Source of the DNA: Acetobacter sp.
GTDB lineage: Bacteria; Pseudomonadota; Alphaproteobacteria; RF32; CAG-239
Direction of reading: 5' to 3'
NCBI GenBank assembly: GCA_023665325.1
Contig: JAMPED010000004.1
Span: 1-64,000 of the forward strand
Length of the DNA stretch: 64,000 nucleotides
Positions 33,701-40,903 of the stretch are shown here, piece by piece; the first letter of the stretch is position 1, and every line of letters starts with the position of its first letter. A program made the position numbers and the translations under genes. The notes below the pieces were generated by a model, which saw nothing but the letters and a program-made list of their open reading frames with translations, ran no database searches and was not told the origin of the DNA.

Positions 33701-36064
33701 AGTTGCAAGCAAGCCGCCTAAATCTGCTGTCACAGTTGGAACTTCGTTCAACGCTTTCGCAGCGGCGGAAATTTCAAATGCAATAAGCGCAAGCGCGCCA
33801 CCGGAAACAGCACCAAGTAGGTTTGTAATAAGTCCACCAGTTAAAATACCGCCGATAAGAGTTAGCGTACCAATAGCTTTTAGCAAGCCCAACATATCTA
33901 CCTGTACCTTGCTCATCTCGCCTAGCGCCTTGAAGCCCTCTGACAGCACAATAAGAGCAGCGCCAAATGCGGCGATACCAACACTAGCAGCAGTCAAGGC
34001 GGCTGCACCAATAGCAACAGGAACAATAATGTAGCTTAAACCGACTAAAGCCGCAGTCACAACGCCTAACGTTAAGGCAGCTTTTAACATCCCATCCCAG
34101 CTTACATTTGAGAATGACTGTAGTGCTTGTGCAAATATCCATAAAGCGCCTGCAACGCCAGCAAGTGACGCTACGCCTAATAGAAGTTTCGGGTCGGATA
34201 GAGGTTTTAGTAATGCTGCTAGTCCGTTTCCGATAGACTTAGCAATGGTCTGGAATATTTTACCAAGACCAGAAGCTAGGGTGTTTAATGGACCCATAAT
34301 AGCCTTGATGAGGCTTTCCAAAACAGTCTGAATCGCCTTTAAGCCATTTGAAGCTAGAGTAGAAAGAGAAGACAATAAGTTAGAGAGTAGGCGAGTAACT
34401 TCTGAAGCAAGGAATGAAAGACCATCTACGATACCAGAAACGGCTTTTTTAATAACAGCAGCAGCTTTACTCAAGATGCCTTCTACCGAAGATACAGTCT
34501 TGCCTAGCAAAGTTCCACTGCCGGAAAGCTTTGTTGTAGTTTGCTCAACTATGGTACCAACACTTTTTAGCTTCTTAGATGCTTTTACGAGGTCTGTGAT
34601 AGGTTTAACAAATCCAGAAATTTTAGACGCAATGCCAACTGCTGAACCTAGTCCGACAAAAGCAGCTGCAATGCCACCAATAACATTGCCTGCACCCTCT
34701 GGAAGCATAGTTAAAACTTGAATCAGTAGCTTCATTCCAACAATAAGCGGATTAAAGTTCCATTGTGAAGTGAAGAATGTTTTAATTGCTTGGAAGATGT
34801 TCTTAATGGTTGCATCATATTTTCCCGAAGCAAGGTCACGCAAGAAATCAGTAATAGCACCAAATACTTTTTGGATAAGCTCTGCGCCAGAGCCTACGCC
34901 AACGAATTCTTTGAAGACATCTACAAGGTGACCCAAGGCGACCGAAGCGGACTCAATAATATCAGAATCAACGATAGCATCGCCAATGGCTTGCATCATG
35001 CCTTTTAGTTCATCCTCAAGCCCAGAATCGGTGAAGATGTTAGCCATGCCCATCGCAATAGTTTCTTGCATATTGTTCACCATCTGTGGCAATGTACCTG
35101 CCATGTCTGTATAAACATTTGCGAAGACACCGCCCTCTTCGGTTGCTTTATTGATAGCACCTACTAAGATGTCATAAGGTTTTTGGATACCTTTAGCAAG
35201 TAGCTCGGCTTCAGACATACCTTTATCTACGCCAGTCTGCCATTGCTTCAAGTAGTCCATAACCTCGTTTTCGGCAATACCTGCATATTCTGAAACGAGC
35301 TTGGTCATGTTAATACCAGCAGTAGCAAACTCGTTAAAGTCTTTTTGTGAAATACGGGCTTGGTTACCAATTTGTTGCATATTTGTAGCAACACGAGTGA
35401 TTTCTACTGAACCTTTACCCGCGGCGGCAAGAGCTTTACCAAAGTTAAGTACAGTTTTTTCCGCTTCTTCAGCATTGCCTGTAATCATAGTAAAGCGCTG
35501 GGTGGCTTTTGACAAAGACGACACATCAAATGGGGTAATAATAGCGTCTTTCTGAATTTGCTTCAAAACAGTATCCGCATCCGCACCGGCTGTGGACATT
35601 GTTTCCAAAGCAACTTTTACGCCCTCAAGCTCTGACTGAAGCTCAAAACCCTGGGAAGCAAGCGACTTCACACCATCTACAGCGGCGCCAAGCCCCTTAC
35701 GAATAAGGTTGCCACCAATTTGCAAAATCGTGGAATTAACACTCTCGCCCCAACTGAGAACGTTGTTCTTCATTTTTGAGTAGGCGTTGTTCCATTCTCT
35801 TTGTGCCTCTTGAGCGGCTTTTAGTGCAGCCTTTTCTGCTTTTTCAGAAGCTTCTTCTTGAGATTCGCCAGTCTGTGTAGCGACTTTGGCGGTCTTTTTA
35901 AGCTGTTCCTGAGTTTCTTCCTGAGCAGCTTCGTAACGCTTGCTTGCAGCAACAGAACTCTCACCCAGCTCATCAACAGCCTTAGAAGCCTTGTGCAACT
36001 CGGTCGTTGCTTGACTGCTATCAGCGTTAATGTCAATATTTACATCTATATTTTTGCCGGCCAT
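30749..36064 (-). CDS. Tail tape-measure protein, 1771 aa
   Basis: The N-terminal ~100 residues are coiled coil. Residues ~120-300 carry the tape-measure family core (ITPFDVSSLSKATQRF, then RVATNMQQIGNQARISQKDFNEFATAGINM). Residues ~640-1000 are a series of hydrophobic repeats (LGIVDLLAAIGGGGLLLLVNEI twice and variants). Residues ~1080-1480 repeat FFDNVGWALDN-x~40 about seven times. With about 0.15 nm per residue known for tape measures, a tail near 260 nm is expected. No endolysin-like domain is seen. It sets tail length and may enter the membrane during DNA injection. Confidence 0.9.
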   Translation of the reverse strand: MAGKNIDVNIDINADSSQATTELHKASKAVDELGESSVAASKRYEAAQEETQEQLKKTAKVATQTGESQEEASEKAEKAALKAAQEAQREWNNAYSKMKNNVLSWGESVNSTILQIGGNLIRKGLGAAVDGVKSLASQGFELQSELEGVKVALETMSTAGADADTVLKQIQKDAIITPFDVSSLSKATQRFTMITGNAEEAEKTVLNFGKALAAAGKGSVEITRVATNMQQIGNQARISQKDFNEFATAGINMTKLVSEYAGIAENEVMDYLKQWQTGVDKGMSEAELLAKGIQKPYDILVGAINKATEEGGVFANVYTDMAGTLPQMVNNMQETIAMGMANIFTDSGLEDELKGMMQAIGDAIVDSDIIESASVALGHLVDVFKEFVGVGSGAELIQKVFGAITDFLRDLASGKYDATIKNIFQAIKTFFTSQWNFNPLIVGMKLLIQVLTMLPEGAGNVIGGIAAAFVGLGSAVGIASKISGFVKPITDLVKASKKLKSVGTIVEQTTTKLSGSGTLLGKTVSSVEGILSKAAAVIKKAVSGIVDGLSFLASEVTRLLSNLLSSLSTLASNGLKAIQTVLESLIKAIMGPLNTLASGLGKIFQTIAKSIGNGLAALLKPLSDPKLLLGVASLAGVAGALWIFAQALQSFSNVSWDGMLKAALTLGVVTAALVGLSYIIVPVAIGAAALTAASVGIAAFGAALIVLSEGFKALGEMSKVQVDMLGLLKAIGTLTLIGGILTGGLITNLLGAVSGGALALIAFEISAAAKALNEVPTVTADLGGLLATVGTLELLGGMLAAGFISNLLGALSGGALALVAISLREAAVAINEIPAIDGSGLFSLVGPLMTLQGIAIVVGALGIVDLLAAIGGGGLLLLVNEIKSIAFAMNEVPMVEGSGLFSIVGPLAALQGIALVVGALGIVDLLAAIGGGGLLLLVNEIKSIAFAINEIPVVSADGMNSLYGPLAALQGVALAIAGLAIVDWLASGAAAGLLVFANTLKSIGFALKEASDVFASINFDVFEKLPNLAGIMQKVMDLPEPNVERAIKLRDFFDALGDAFDNDVSAKIQTVVTTMQKTNWATFGNDMEKMVTALDRDYPDISNFVAFFDNIGWALDNGVTENMSRLIDVFKAHSKEEMQIITDNASAFVNFVQGEDATRQWNTSVADSFREFFDNVGNALDMDVVPNMEKLLDVFNKFDKNQIATVTSNAQAFVNFIQGEDVKWDSSTAEKFKEFFDNVGWALDNDVAPNIQKLLDVFNNFSQDKMAVVLANAASFVEFVQGEGLPDKSKNWNADCAQNFQDFFDRVGWALDNEVAPNIGKLLEVFSKFSEDQLATVKTNAQNFVDFINGDLFSAGEGGTWNLDNVTNFMNFFDTVGWALDNGVVQAIDSLLTTFGRDPEAMQTAITNAGNFIKFVAGKAEGMGEDGWNVEQAINFMNYFDRLGDALDNNILDTVNNLFQTFSVDHGDVLETAKTLSQLVSGNGEYTWNETDAELFAGYMNKLETYALSPDKVKQIIDGFTGVDTTGATATANALVEIITSISQAFTNFEPNLYENGSRLGVQFRNGWYSQHEYIKSTATASGNAINDALNAFNGMGGPLWSTANEMTYWIVRPFLDYDWASHGRNAADGIISGVRSRSSSAFYAGYDLAQQIVSGIRAGGQEGSPWKLSYQSGVFAARGLINGAKDMVGDVKDMGEEIAQALMTGYDETFETLQADISVGDALGEASALGQQQAVTNNKNVHITNNNTVNSELDMAMVNSRINWEIAHAL

Positions 36065-36125
36065 ATGTTTTTGTGTTAGCTCTGTTTAAGTAGTTAGTTC
36101 TTATCTTTTATTTTACCAAAAAAGA

Positions 36126-36131
36126 TATAAT
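36126..36131 (+). promoter_or_regulatory. -10 element of a leaderless transcript (gp10-like gene)
   Basis: TATAAT, exactly 6 nt before the ATG at 36138. No ribosome site intervenes. Confidence 0.5.
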
Positions 36132-36137
36132 GAAAGT

Positions 36138-36641
36138 ATGAGCAAGGTCACTATTCAATACCCAAACCCAAGAGAGGTCGCGCAGGCTGCGGCTGACTGG
36201 GCAATGCTACCAAATGCTATTGCACAAAGCGTAGCTGTAGAACTCGTAGAATATGCTAGGCCTTTTACACCTACTGACACAGGTGCTTTGTCTCACCCAA
36301 CCATTAAACATGCTACTAGTGGCAAAGTATCTATTTCGTATGACGCTTCCACTAATGGCGTTCCTTATGCTTGGTATGTAAATGAAGGGGTGGGCTGGCG
36401 CGGTAAACCAGTAAAGAAATACACAACGGCAGGCACTGGACCGCACTTCTTAGAAAAAATGACAGACAGTGATATAGTAAAGCAGACCGTTTATAGTGTT
36501 GTAGAAAATATCGGTGAACTTGTTGGCGGCGAAATTTTTGACGCTACACGAAAACTAGGTTCAAATGGCAAATATACGGCTTACAACTATACTCGTCCTG
36601 CAATTTTTCGCGAACAGAAGTATAACCAATATTTCAAATAG
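36138..36641 (+). CDS. HK97 gp10-like head-tail/tail-completion protein
   Basis: 167 aa. PFTPTDTGALSHPT and the closing YTRPAIFREQ are typical of the HK97 gp10 (putative tail component) family, which helps join tail to head. The position is unusual: it is divergent from the tape-measure gene, not in line with it. Leaderless start. The related connector genes are not seen, so they may lie outside the window. Confidence 0.65.
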   Translation: MSKVTIQYPNPREVAQAAADWAMLPNAIAQSVAVELVEYARPFTPTDTGALSHPTIKHATSGKVSISYDASTNGVPYAWYVNEGVGWRGKPVKKYTTAGTGPHFLEKMTDSDIVKQTVYSVVENIGELVGGEIFDATRKLGSNGKYTAYNYTRPAIFREQKYNQYFK

Positions 36642-36644
36642 TGG

Positions 36645-36650
36645 TATAAT
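36645..36650 (+). promoter_or_regulatory. Extended -10 promoter
   Basis: TGG-TATAAT, followed by a 39-bp leader with AGGATATAGAGAG before the ATG at 36690. Confidence 0.5.
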
Positions 36651-36689
36651 ACAACTAAAATAAAATAATATAGGATATAGAGAGTTTCT

Positions 36690-37079
36690 ATGCAAAACCA
36701 AAACAAGTACTCCTTTACTTCTTCTATCGTAACGGCTGTTCCGTTCGATATCCCAGACGAGAAAGGCAACCCACTAAAGTACATCTTCCGTTTACCAAGC
36801 GCTGATGACTTTACTCCAGTAAATGAGCGTAACGCGGAGCGCGAAAAACTACAAGCACAACTCAACGACCCAAATTCACAGTCTGGCGACAAAACTTCAG
36901 ACGAGATTAACGCGCGTTTGAAGGAGCTTTCTGATGCTGATGATGAGTTTATGAACTCGCTGATGGTTCCACAGGGTCATAGCATTAGCTTTAAGGACGC
37001 AATTCAAAAGGTACCAATTCCTGTTGCTAAAGCTGTTAATGCAATGATTGAAAACGAAATCGGCTTTAAGGCTTCTTAA
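36690..37079 (+). CDS. Hypothetical tail-module protein, 129 aa
   Basis: Acidic, with a beta start (YSFTSSIVTAVPF...KYIFRLPSADDF) followed by helices. The layout resembles tail-assembly chaperones, which sit next to the tape-measure gene, but no frameshift site is evident. The stop overlaps the next start (TAATG). Confidence 0.6.
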   Translation: MQNQNKYSFTSSIVTAVPFDIPDEKGNPLKYIFRLPSADDFTPVNERNAEREKLQAQLNDPNSQSGDKTSDEINARLKELSDADDEFMNSLMVPQGHSISFKDAIQKVPIPVAKAVNAMIENEIGFKAS

Positions 37080-37978
37080 TGTTGTACCGACTGGTTAACG
37101 ACAAAAAGCAGTCGGCTTGGCAAGTAGAATACGAAAGACTATACGATAGGGAATTTGATGGAAAAATTAAAAACATCACTAAAGACGAAATTGGTCTGTT
37201 GGGTGCTAAAGATGCGTTGTGGATTATGCACTATGAGGACCAGTTATTGCCAGAGGTTGTCAAATGCCCAGCTTTCAAGTTTGCACAGGCAAATGGAACA
37301 GCCTCTAACCCCTATTGTTACCAAGTAGATAAGGACGCGGAACTTTCAGCAATACGCAATTCATTGAGTTGTGTGTTAGTTTTCAACCCTCGTATGCAAA
37401 AACTAATGCAAGAAACTTACCCAGAGGGATATTTTGAAGCAGTAGGTTTTCCTGTTGAGATAGATGACAGATATAAAGGCATGATAAAAGAGCGTAAAAT
37501 TGTTGTCGCTGGACGTATCTCTCCTGACAAGCAATTTTATCTAGCCTCCTACTTGCTAGAGCCTTTTGCAAAAGATTACAAAATAGTCTTCTGTTTAACT
37601 CCTGGACAAGAAAAATGGTTAGATTTATATCATCCTGCATGGTTCCCGTGGATAGAATTTAAGCAATGTGACCATGACAAGTTCTTATTAGAACTCGCAA
37701 CAGCAGAATTTTATTTTACTTGTTCATTAGGTGATACTGGAAGCGTAAGTTTAACTGAAGCTTTGTTGTGTGGGTGTTATCCTGTTGTTCCTCGGTTTAA
37801 GAAGCATCCAGTTTATAGTGCTTATGTGAGCCAAGGTTACGAACCGTTCAGCGCGAATAGCGTCAAGTATTTGATTAATCGAAAGCCGAAATGCAACTGG
37901 GACTATCAATGGAGCCACCCAACCGCTTGCGCAAATCGACTAAAATTTGTGCTTGACAAAAATGGTGTAGATATATAA
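37079..37978 (+). CDS. GT-B glycosyltransferase (GT4-like)
   Basis: 299 aa. The strand-turn RKIVVAGRISPDKQFYL near residue 137, and the later FTCSLGDTGSVSLTEALLCGCYPVV with its E-x-L-x-x-G pattern, match the donor-binding half of GT4-type glycosyltransferases. The N-terminal half is shorter than usual. Phage transferases of this kind sugar-coat DNA bases, capsids or host surface glycans. Here it is coupled to a tail-module gene (TAATG) and lies just before the 7-deazaguanine cluster, so either structure or DNA could be the acceptor. Confidence 0.7.
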   Translation: MLYRLVNDKKQSAWQVEYERLYDREFDGKIKNITKDEIGLLGAKDALWIMHYEDQLLPEVVKCPAFKFAQANGTASNPYCYQVDKDAELSAIRNSLSCVLVFNPRMQKLMQETYPEGYFEAVGFPVEIDDRYKGMIKERKIVVAGRISPDKQFYLASYLLEPFAKDYKIVFCLTPGQEKWLDLYHPAWFPWIEFKQCDHDKFLLELATAEFYFTCSLGDTGSVSLTEALLCGCYPVVPRFKKHPVYSAYVSQGYEPFSANSVKYLINRKPKCNWDYQWSHPTACANRLKFVLDKNGVDI

Positions 37979-37981
37979 AAT
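37953..37981 (+). promoter_or_regulatory. Promoter of a leaderless gene
   Basis: TTGACA-17-TAAAAT, with the ATG 6 nt after the -10 hexamer. This is the clearest leaderless start because the -35 is perfect. Confidence 0.75.
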
Positions 37982-37987
37982 AAAAGC

Positions 37988-38284
37988 ATGGACACTATAC
38001 AATCTGTAGAAGCAGAAAAACCTACAATGCGCGCCGTGCGCGAGTCTGTTTACTATCTAAAAGCGTTATTACTAGCTAGCGGACAAGAACCAAAAAGCTT
38101 ATCATTAGAAGAATTTTGTATTACTGAAATTGACGAAAAAAGATACTACCGTACGCAACTCAGCTATCTAGTTCCTACTGGGCAGACAATGTTTGGCGCA
38201 TCGGAAGTCAAAACATACAAAAACGTTTTTTTGAGTGTGGACGACTTTGAACTCAAAAGTATAGAAACAGACGAAAAAGCTTGA
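37988..38284 (+). CDS. Hypothetical protein, 98 aa
   Basis: No ribosome site; transcription is predicted to begin at the start codon. Mixed alpha/beta, acidic tail, no family recognised. Its stop lies within the -35 of the next promoter. Confidence 0.65.
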   Translation: MDTIQSVEAEKPTMRAVRESVYYLKALLLASGQEPKSLSLEEFCITEIDEKRYYRTQLSYLVPTGQTMFGASEVKTYKNVFLSVDDFELKSIETDEKA

Positions 38285-38309
38285 CTTTCTCCCATCGGTG
38301 CGCTAAAAT
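38281..38309 (+). promoter_or_regulatory. Promoter of a candidate non-coding RNA
   Basis: TTGACT-17-TAAAAT. The transcript would run about 130 nt to the terminator at 38418-38446 without an obvious gene. Confidence 0.7.
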
Positions 38310-38315
38310 AAAAAT

Positions 38316-38446
38316 ATGTAAAGGAGTTTTCTTAGAAACAAGTTTACATTGGTGGACCGACTTAGTGGGGAGTTAAGGACGCAGTATTCCTCGCTTAACT
38401 TTCTGCCAAGCCCCCAAAAGTAGGTGCGAAAACACCTACTTTTTTA
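38316..38446 (+). ncRNA. Candidate structured RNA upstream of the queuosine-precursor transporter
   Basis: The RNA between its own promoter and terminator has AGTTAAG (38371-38377) pairing with CTTAACT (38394-38400), and TGGGG (38366-38370) able to pair with CCCCCA (38411-38416) around it. The terminator stem is AAGTAGGTG (38418-38426) with CACCTACTT (38433-38441), then T-run. No start codon with spacing from a ribosome site is clear. It could be a regulator of its own or a riboswitch with attenuation. Confidence 0.5.
38418..38446 (+). terminator. Rho-independent terminator
   Basis: A 9-bp perfect stem with a 6-nt loop, followed by six T. Confidence 0.85.
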
Positions 38447-38451
38447 TGTGA

Positions 38452-38457
38452 TATAAT
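38452..38457 (+). promoter_or_regulatory. Extended -10 promoter of the transporter leader
   Basis: TGA-TATAAT; the transcript would begin near 38464, at the first base of the pseudoknot leader. Confidence 0.6.
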
Positions 38458-38463
38458 GAAGTC

Positions 38464-38523
38464 AGTTTTAGCTCCCCCAGAAACTAAAACGAATAATACT
38501 AAAACGAAAAGGGGACAACGCTT
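38464..38523 (+). promoter_or_regulatory. H-type pseudoknot leader, candidate preQ1-I-like riboswitch
   Basis: GTTTTAG (38465-38471) pairs with CTAAAAC (38484-38490). The loop CTCCCCCAGAAA contains CCCC that can pair with GGGG (38511-38514), the ribosome site of the transporter gene. An A-rich strand joins the two, as in preQ1-I riboswitches, which use exactly this layout to hide a ribosome site. ACTAAAACGAA is repeated (38483-38493 and 38498-38508), so GTTTTAG has two alternative partners, as expected for a switch. Stem and linker are longer than in known class I members. Confidence 0.55.
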
Positions 38524-39156
38524 ATGAAAAAACTCAAAGAGTTCGTGCTGGGCTATCTGCCCATCTTGGCGATTGTGTCTTATGCAATAATCGCCGTAAC
38601 CAGCGACATTTTCGCAAACAAAATGCTTCAAATCGGTGGTCTGACAATGGCAGGCGGAATCTTACTGATTCCTTTCTCCTTTACCATTCGTGACCTCATG
38701 CACCGGTGCGTAGGTTTTGAGTCGGCAAAAAAAATCGTTTGGGCTACTGCTATCGTAAACCTTATCGTAGCAGCTCTGATGATTTTGCTGGACATCATTC
38801 CTGCAGCCGTGCCGGGAGTACAAGAAACGTGGCATGCGGTTATGGGTGCGTCTTGGCGCGTTATCATTGCCTCATTCTTGGCGCAGTTGATTTCCGACCT
38901 TGCGGACACTTATATCTTTGAAGCGTTCACTCGCAAATTTGGCGACAAGCACACTTGGCTGAGAGTTGCGGCGTCCAACTTGGCTTCTACGCCTTTGGAC
39001 TCGGTTATCTTCAGCTTTTTGGCGTTCTATGGCGTGCTTCCGACAAGCGTAATTTGGGCTTCTATTGTTAGCTCGTTCGCTATTAAGTACGTTATGTCGC
39101 TTGTTGCCACCCCACTCGCGTACCTTACTAACAAAGCTGAAAAAGCGGAACATTAA
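38524..39156 (+). CDS. yhhQ: Queuosine-precursor transporter, YhhQ/VUT family
   Basis: 210 aa with about six membrane segments. The motif DIFANKMLQIGG, then IPFSFTIRDLMHRCVGFESAKK and ASNLASTPLDSVIFSFLAFYG, is diagnostic of the VUT family (PF02592). Known members import preQ0 or preQ1. The ribosome site is GGGG, 9 bp before the ATG, possibly sequestered by the leader pseudoknot. It heads a cluster of 7-deazaguanine genes and would supply the base that this phage cannot make, since QueD, QueE and FolE genes are absent. Confidence 0.88.
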   Translation: MKKLKEFVLGYLPILAIVSYAIIAVTSDIFANKMLQIGGLTMAGGILLIPFSFTIRDLMHRCVGFESAKKIVWATAIVNLIVAALMILLDIIPAAVPGVQETWHAVMGASWRVIIASFLAQLISDLADTYIFEAFTRKFGDKHTWLRVAASNLASTPLDSVIFSFLAFYGVLPTSVIWASIVSSFAIKYVMSLVATPLAYLTNKAEKAEH

Positions 39157-39161
39157 AGCAA

Positions 39162-39191
39162 AACCCCTGCTGGGCTGGGACAGCAGGGGTT
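39162..39191. other. Intercistronic hairpin
   Basis: AACCCCTGCTG (39162-39172) pairs with CAGCAGGGGTT (39181-39191), an 11-bp stem with no T-run, between the transporter gene and the next gene. It may be an mRNA stabiliser or partial terminator. Confidence 0.55.
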
Positions 39192-39209
39192 ATCCCAAAG
39201 GAGAATTAT

Positions 39210-39449
39210 ATGCTAGAGTTAGCAGGCTTTATAGCCACGACACTCGTGTTTATTTCGTTTCTCTTTACGAACGTGAAATGGATACGATGGTTGAATTTAA
39301 TTGGTTCAATATTTTTTGTAATTTACGGCTTTGGTATTGGCGCGTTTTGGACAGGGCTAATGAACGCAGGTTTAATTGGCGTACAACTTTACCACTTATA
39401 TAAGATTTACAAACCTAATAAAGGAGCAAGAAATGCCCGGAAAAATTAA
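39210..39449 (+). CDS. Small membrane protein, YgjV-like, 79 aa
   Basis: Three hydrophobic stretches; a GSIFFVIYGFGIG segment and basic end (KPNKGARNARKN) resemble one repeat of the YgjV inner-membrane family. AAAGGAG precedes the ATG. It overlaps the next gene and so is probably made together with the transporter and QueF-like protein. Function unknown. Confidence 0.55.
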   Translation: MLELAGFIATTLVFISFLFTNVKWIRWLNLIGSIFFVIYGFGIGAFWTGLMNAGLIGVQLYHLYKIYKPNKGARNARKN

Positions 39450-39834
39450 CTCGTTAAGCGAGCAAGAACAAGAAAAGTATCTACAGAATACCTTTAACAT
39501 TAACCAAATTAAGCTGCATGAAGATATTCAGCACAACTGTCCACTAGGTGAACAAGTGGGCGTAACACATTATGAAATTGAAGTACATCCAAATGAACAT
39601 CTAGCCGAACTAATTCAGTTGCATTGGGATTTGCAAAAAATGGTTGGACAAACTTTTACGCTAGAAAGCGGTGCAGCACAGGTACTAGATATTGTCAAGG
39701 CAGCCTATAAAGACCCTGCTTATGTTGGCGTACGGGCTTCATGCGGCACAAATCGTCATATGGCAGTTGATGTTGTTGTAGAATATTTTGAAGAACCAGA
39801 CCTTAACGACCTACAGTCTTTATTGGGGGAATAG
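39433..39834 (+). CDS. Possible QueF-like (T-fold) protein
   Basis: Start at 39433 after AAAGGAG. The order CPLGEQVGVTHYEIEVHPNE, helix, FTLESGAAQVLDIV, then YVGVRASCGTN...VDVVVEY can be aligned with the CPxTGQPDxATxxIxYxP...helix...VxGxFxPRGGxxxxV layout of QueF, which reduces preQ0 to preQ1 through a cysteine. The E-S-K-S-L-K motif is not intact, so it may be a divergent T-fold enzyme with another reaction. Its place between transporter and QueC-like genes supports the link. Confidence 0.4.
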   Translation: MPGKINSLSEQEQEKYLQNTFNINQIKLHEDIQHNCPLGEQVGVTHYEIEVHPNEHLAELIQLHWDLQKMVGQTFTLESGAAQVLDIVKAAYKDPAYVGVRASCGTNRHMAVDVVVEYFEEPDLNDLQSLLGE

Positions 39835-39836
39835 CC

Positions 39837-40868
39837 ATGCGTCGTGTTTATGACATGGACGGAGTAATTTGTCAAAATGGGTTGCCGAAAGATTTTGCAA
39901 CCCAAGCTCCAATTCCAGAAACTATTGCAGAGATTAACCAGCAATACGAAGCTGGTGACCACATTATTATCCACACCGCACGTCTAGCCCAAGACCGAGA
40001 GGTTACTAAAAACTGGCTTAAAAAACATGGCGTAAAATATCATGAGTTGCTAATGGGAAAACCTGACGCAGACGTGTATATTGACGATAAAGCGATTCCT
40101 TTTCTTCCTGCAAAAGGTCCTCAATTGAACCGCAAGAAGTTAGCAATTTGCTTGTCTGGAGGTATGGATAGTTATATTGCTTACTATTGGGCAATTTACG
40201 AAAAAGGTTATGACCCAGAAGATATTATTTGTATTAACTTTGATATTGGGCATCCTTACCATGAAAAAGAGAAACAGTGCCTAGAGAAACTGGACATTCC
40301 ATATACTACAATTCACTTAGATTTATTGCGCGAAGAATTTGGGAATATGCCAGATGAAGAACATTACATCATCCCAGCACGCAATTTAATCTTTAGTAGT
40401 ATTGCCGCAAGTTTTGGCGAAACTGTATGGATTATGGGTATGAAGTTTGAAGACCATTACCATATGCTAGACAAAAATTCTAACTTCTTCAAGACAGCTT
40501 CCTTTACTTTGTCGCAAGCAACTGGCAACCCAACTGTTGTTGAAACTCCGTTTAAGCATTACACAAAAACGGACATTATCAATTGGGCAAAAAATTTCAA
40601 ACTCCCACATCTACACGACACTACAAGTTGCTACCACCCGACAAAACAACGTTGCGGAAAATGTTCACTGTGCTTTAAGCGTTATATTGCTATGGAAGCA
40701 TGTGGGCTACATGAAGAGTTTGATAGCGACCCACGTGAATCTGATGAAGCAAAGCGACTAATGCGTGTTTATCGCGAAGCCTACAAGAACCAAGATTTTA
40801 CCCACTACCAAAAAGACCGCATTGAAGAAACATTCCGTATTATGGGTGAGTCTCTGCCAAAAGTATAG
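39837..40868 (+). CDS. HAD phosphatase-QueC fusion
   Basis: Residues 1-95 form a HAD domain with D6-M-D8-G, T47, K75 and D83-D84, all motif residues present. Residues ~97-300 are a QueC-type domain with P-loop SGGMDS (107-112) and a zinc site C265, C273, C276, C279 with the 8-3-3 spacing of known QueC. QueC makes preQ0 from carboxy-deazaguanine using ATP and ammonia; a fusion to HAD is not one I know from the standard queuosine pathway. GGGGGAA precedes the ATG. Here it probably tailors the imported base or its nucleotide. Confidence 0.82.
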   Translation: MRRVYDMDGVICQNGLPKDFATQAPIPETIAEINQQYEAGDHIIIHTARLAQDREVTKNWLKKHGVKYHELLMGKPDADVYIDDKAIPFLPAKGPQLNRKKLAICLSGGMDSYIAYYWAIYEKGYDPEDIICINFDIGHPYHEKEKQCLEKLDIPYTTIHLDLLREEFGNMPDEEHYIIPARNLIFSSIAASFGETVWIMGMKFEDHYHMLDKNSNFFKTASFTLSQATGNPTVVETPFKHYTKTDIINWAKNFKLPHLHDTTSCYHPTKQRCGKCSLCFKRYIAMEACGLHEEFDSDPRESDEAKRLMRVYREAYKNQDFTHYQKDRIEETFRIMGESLPKV

Positions 40869-40903
40869 TATAATCAAGTCAGAACATTAGAAAGGAGTTC
40901 CAC

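Noticed and set aside
32865..34034. Long open frame (389 codons) opposite the tape-measure gene
   Set aside because: Serine/alanine/proline-rich shadow of the alanine/leucine-rich tape measure; no ribosome site or promoter.
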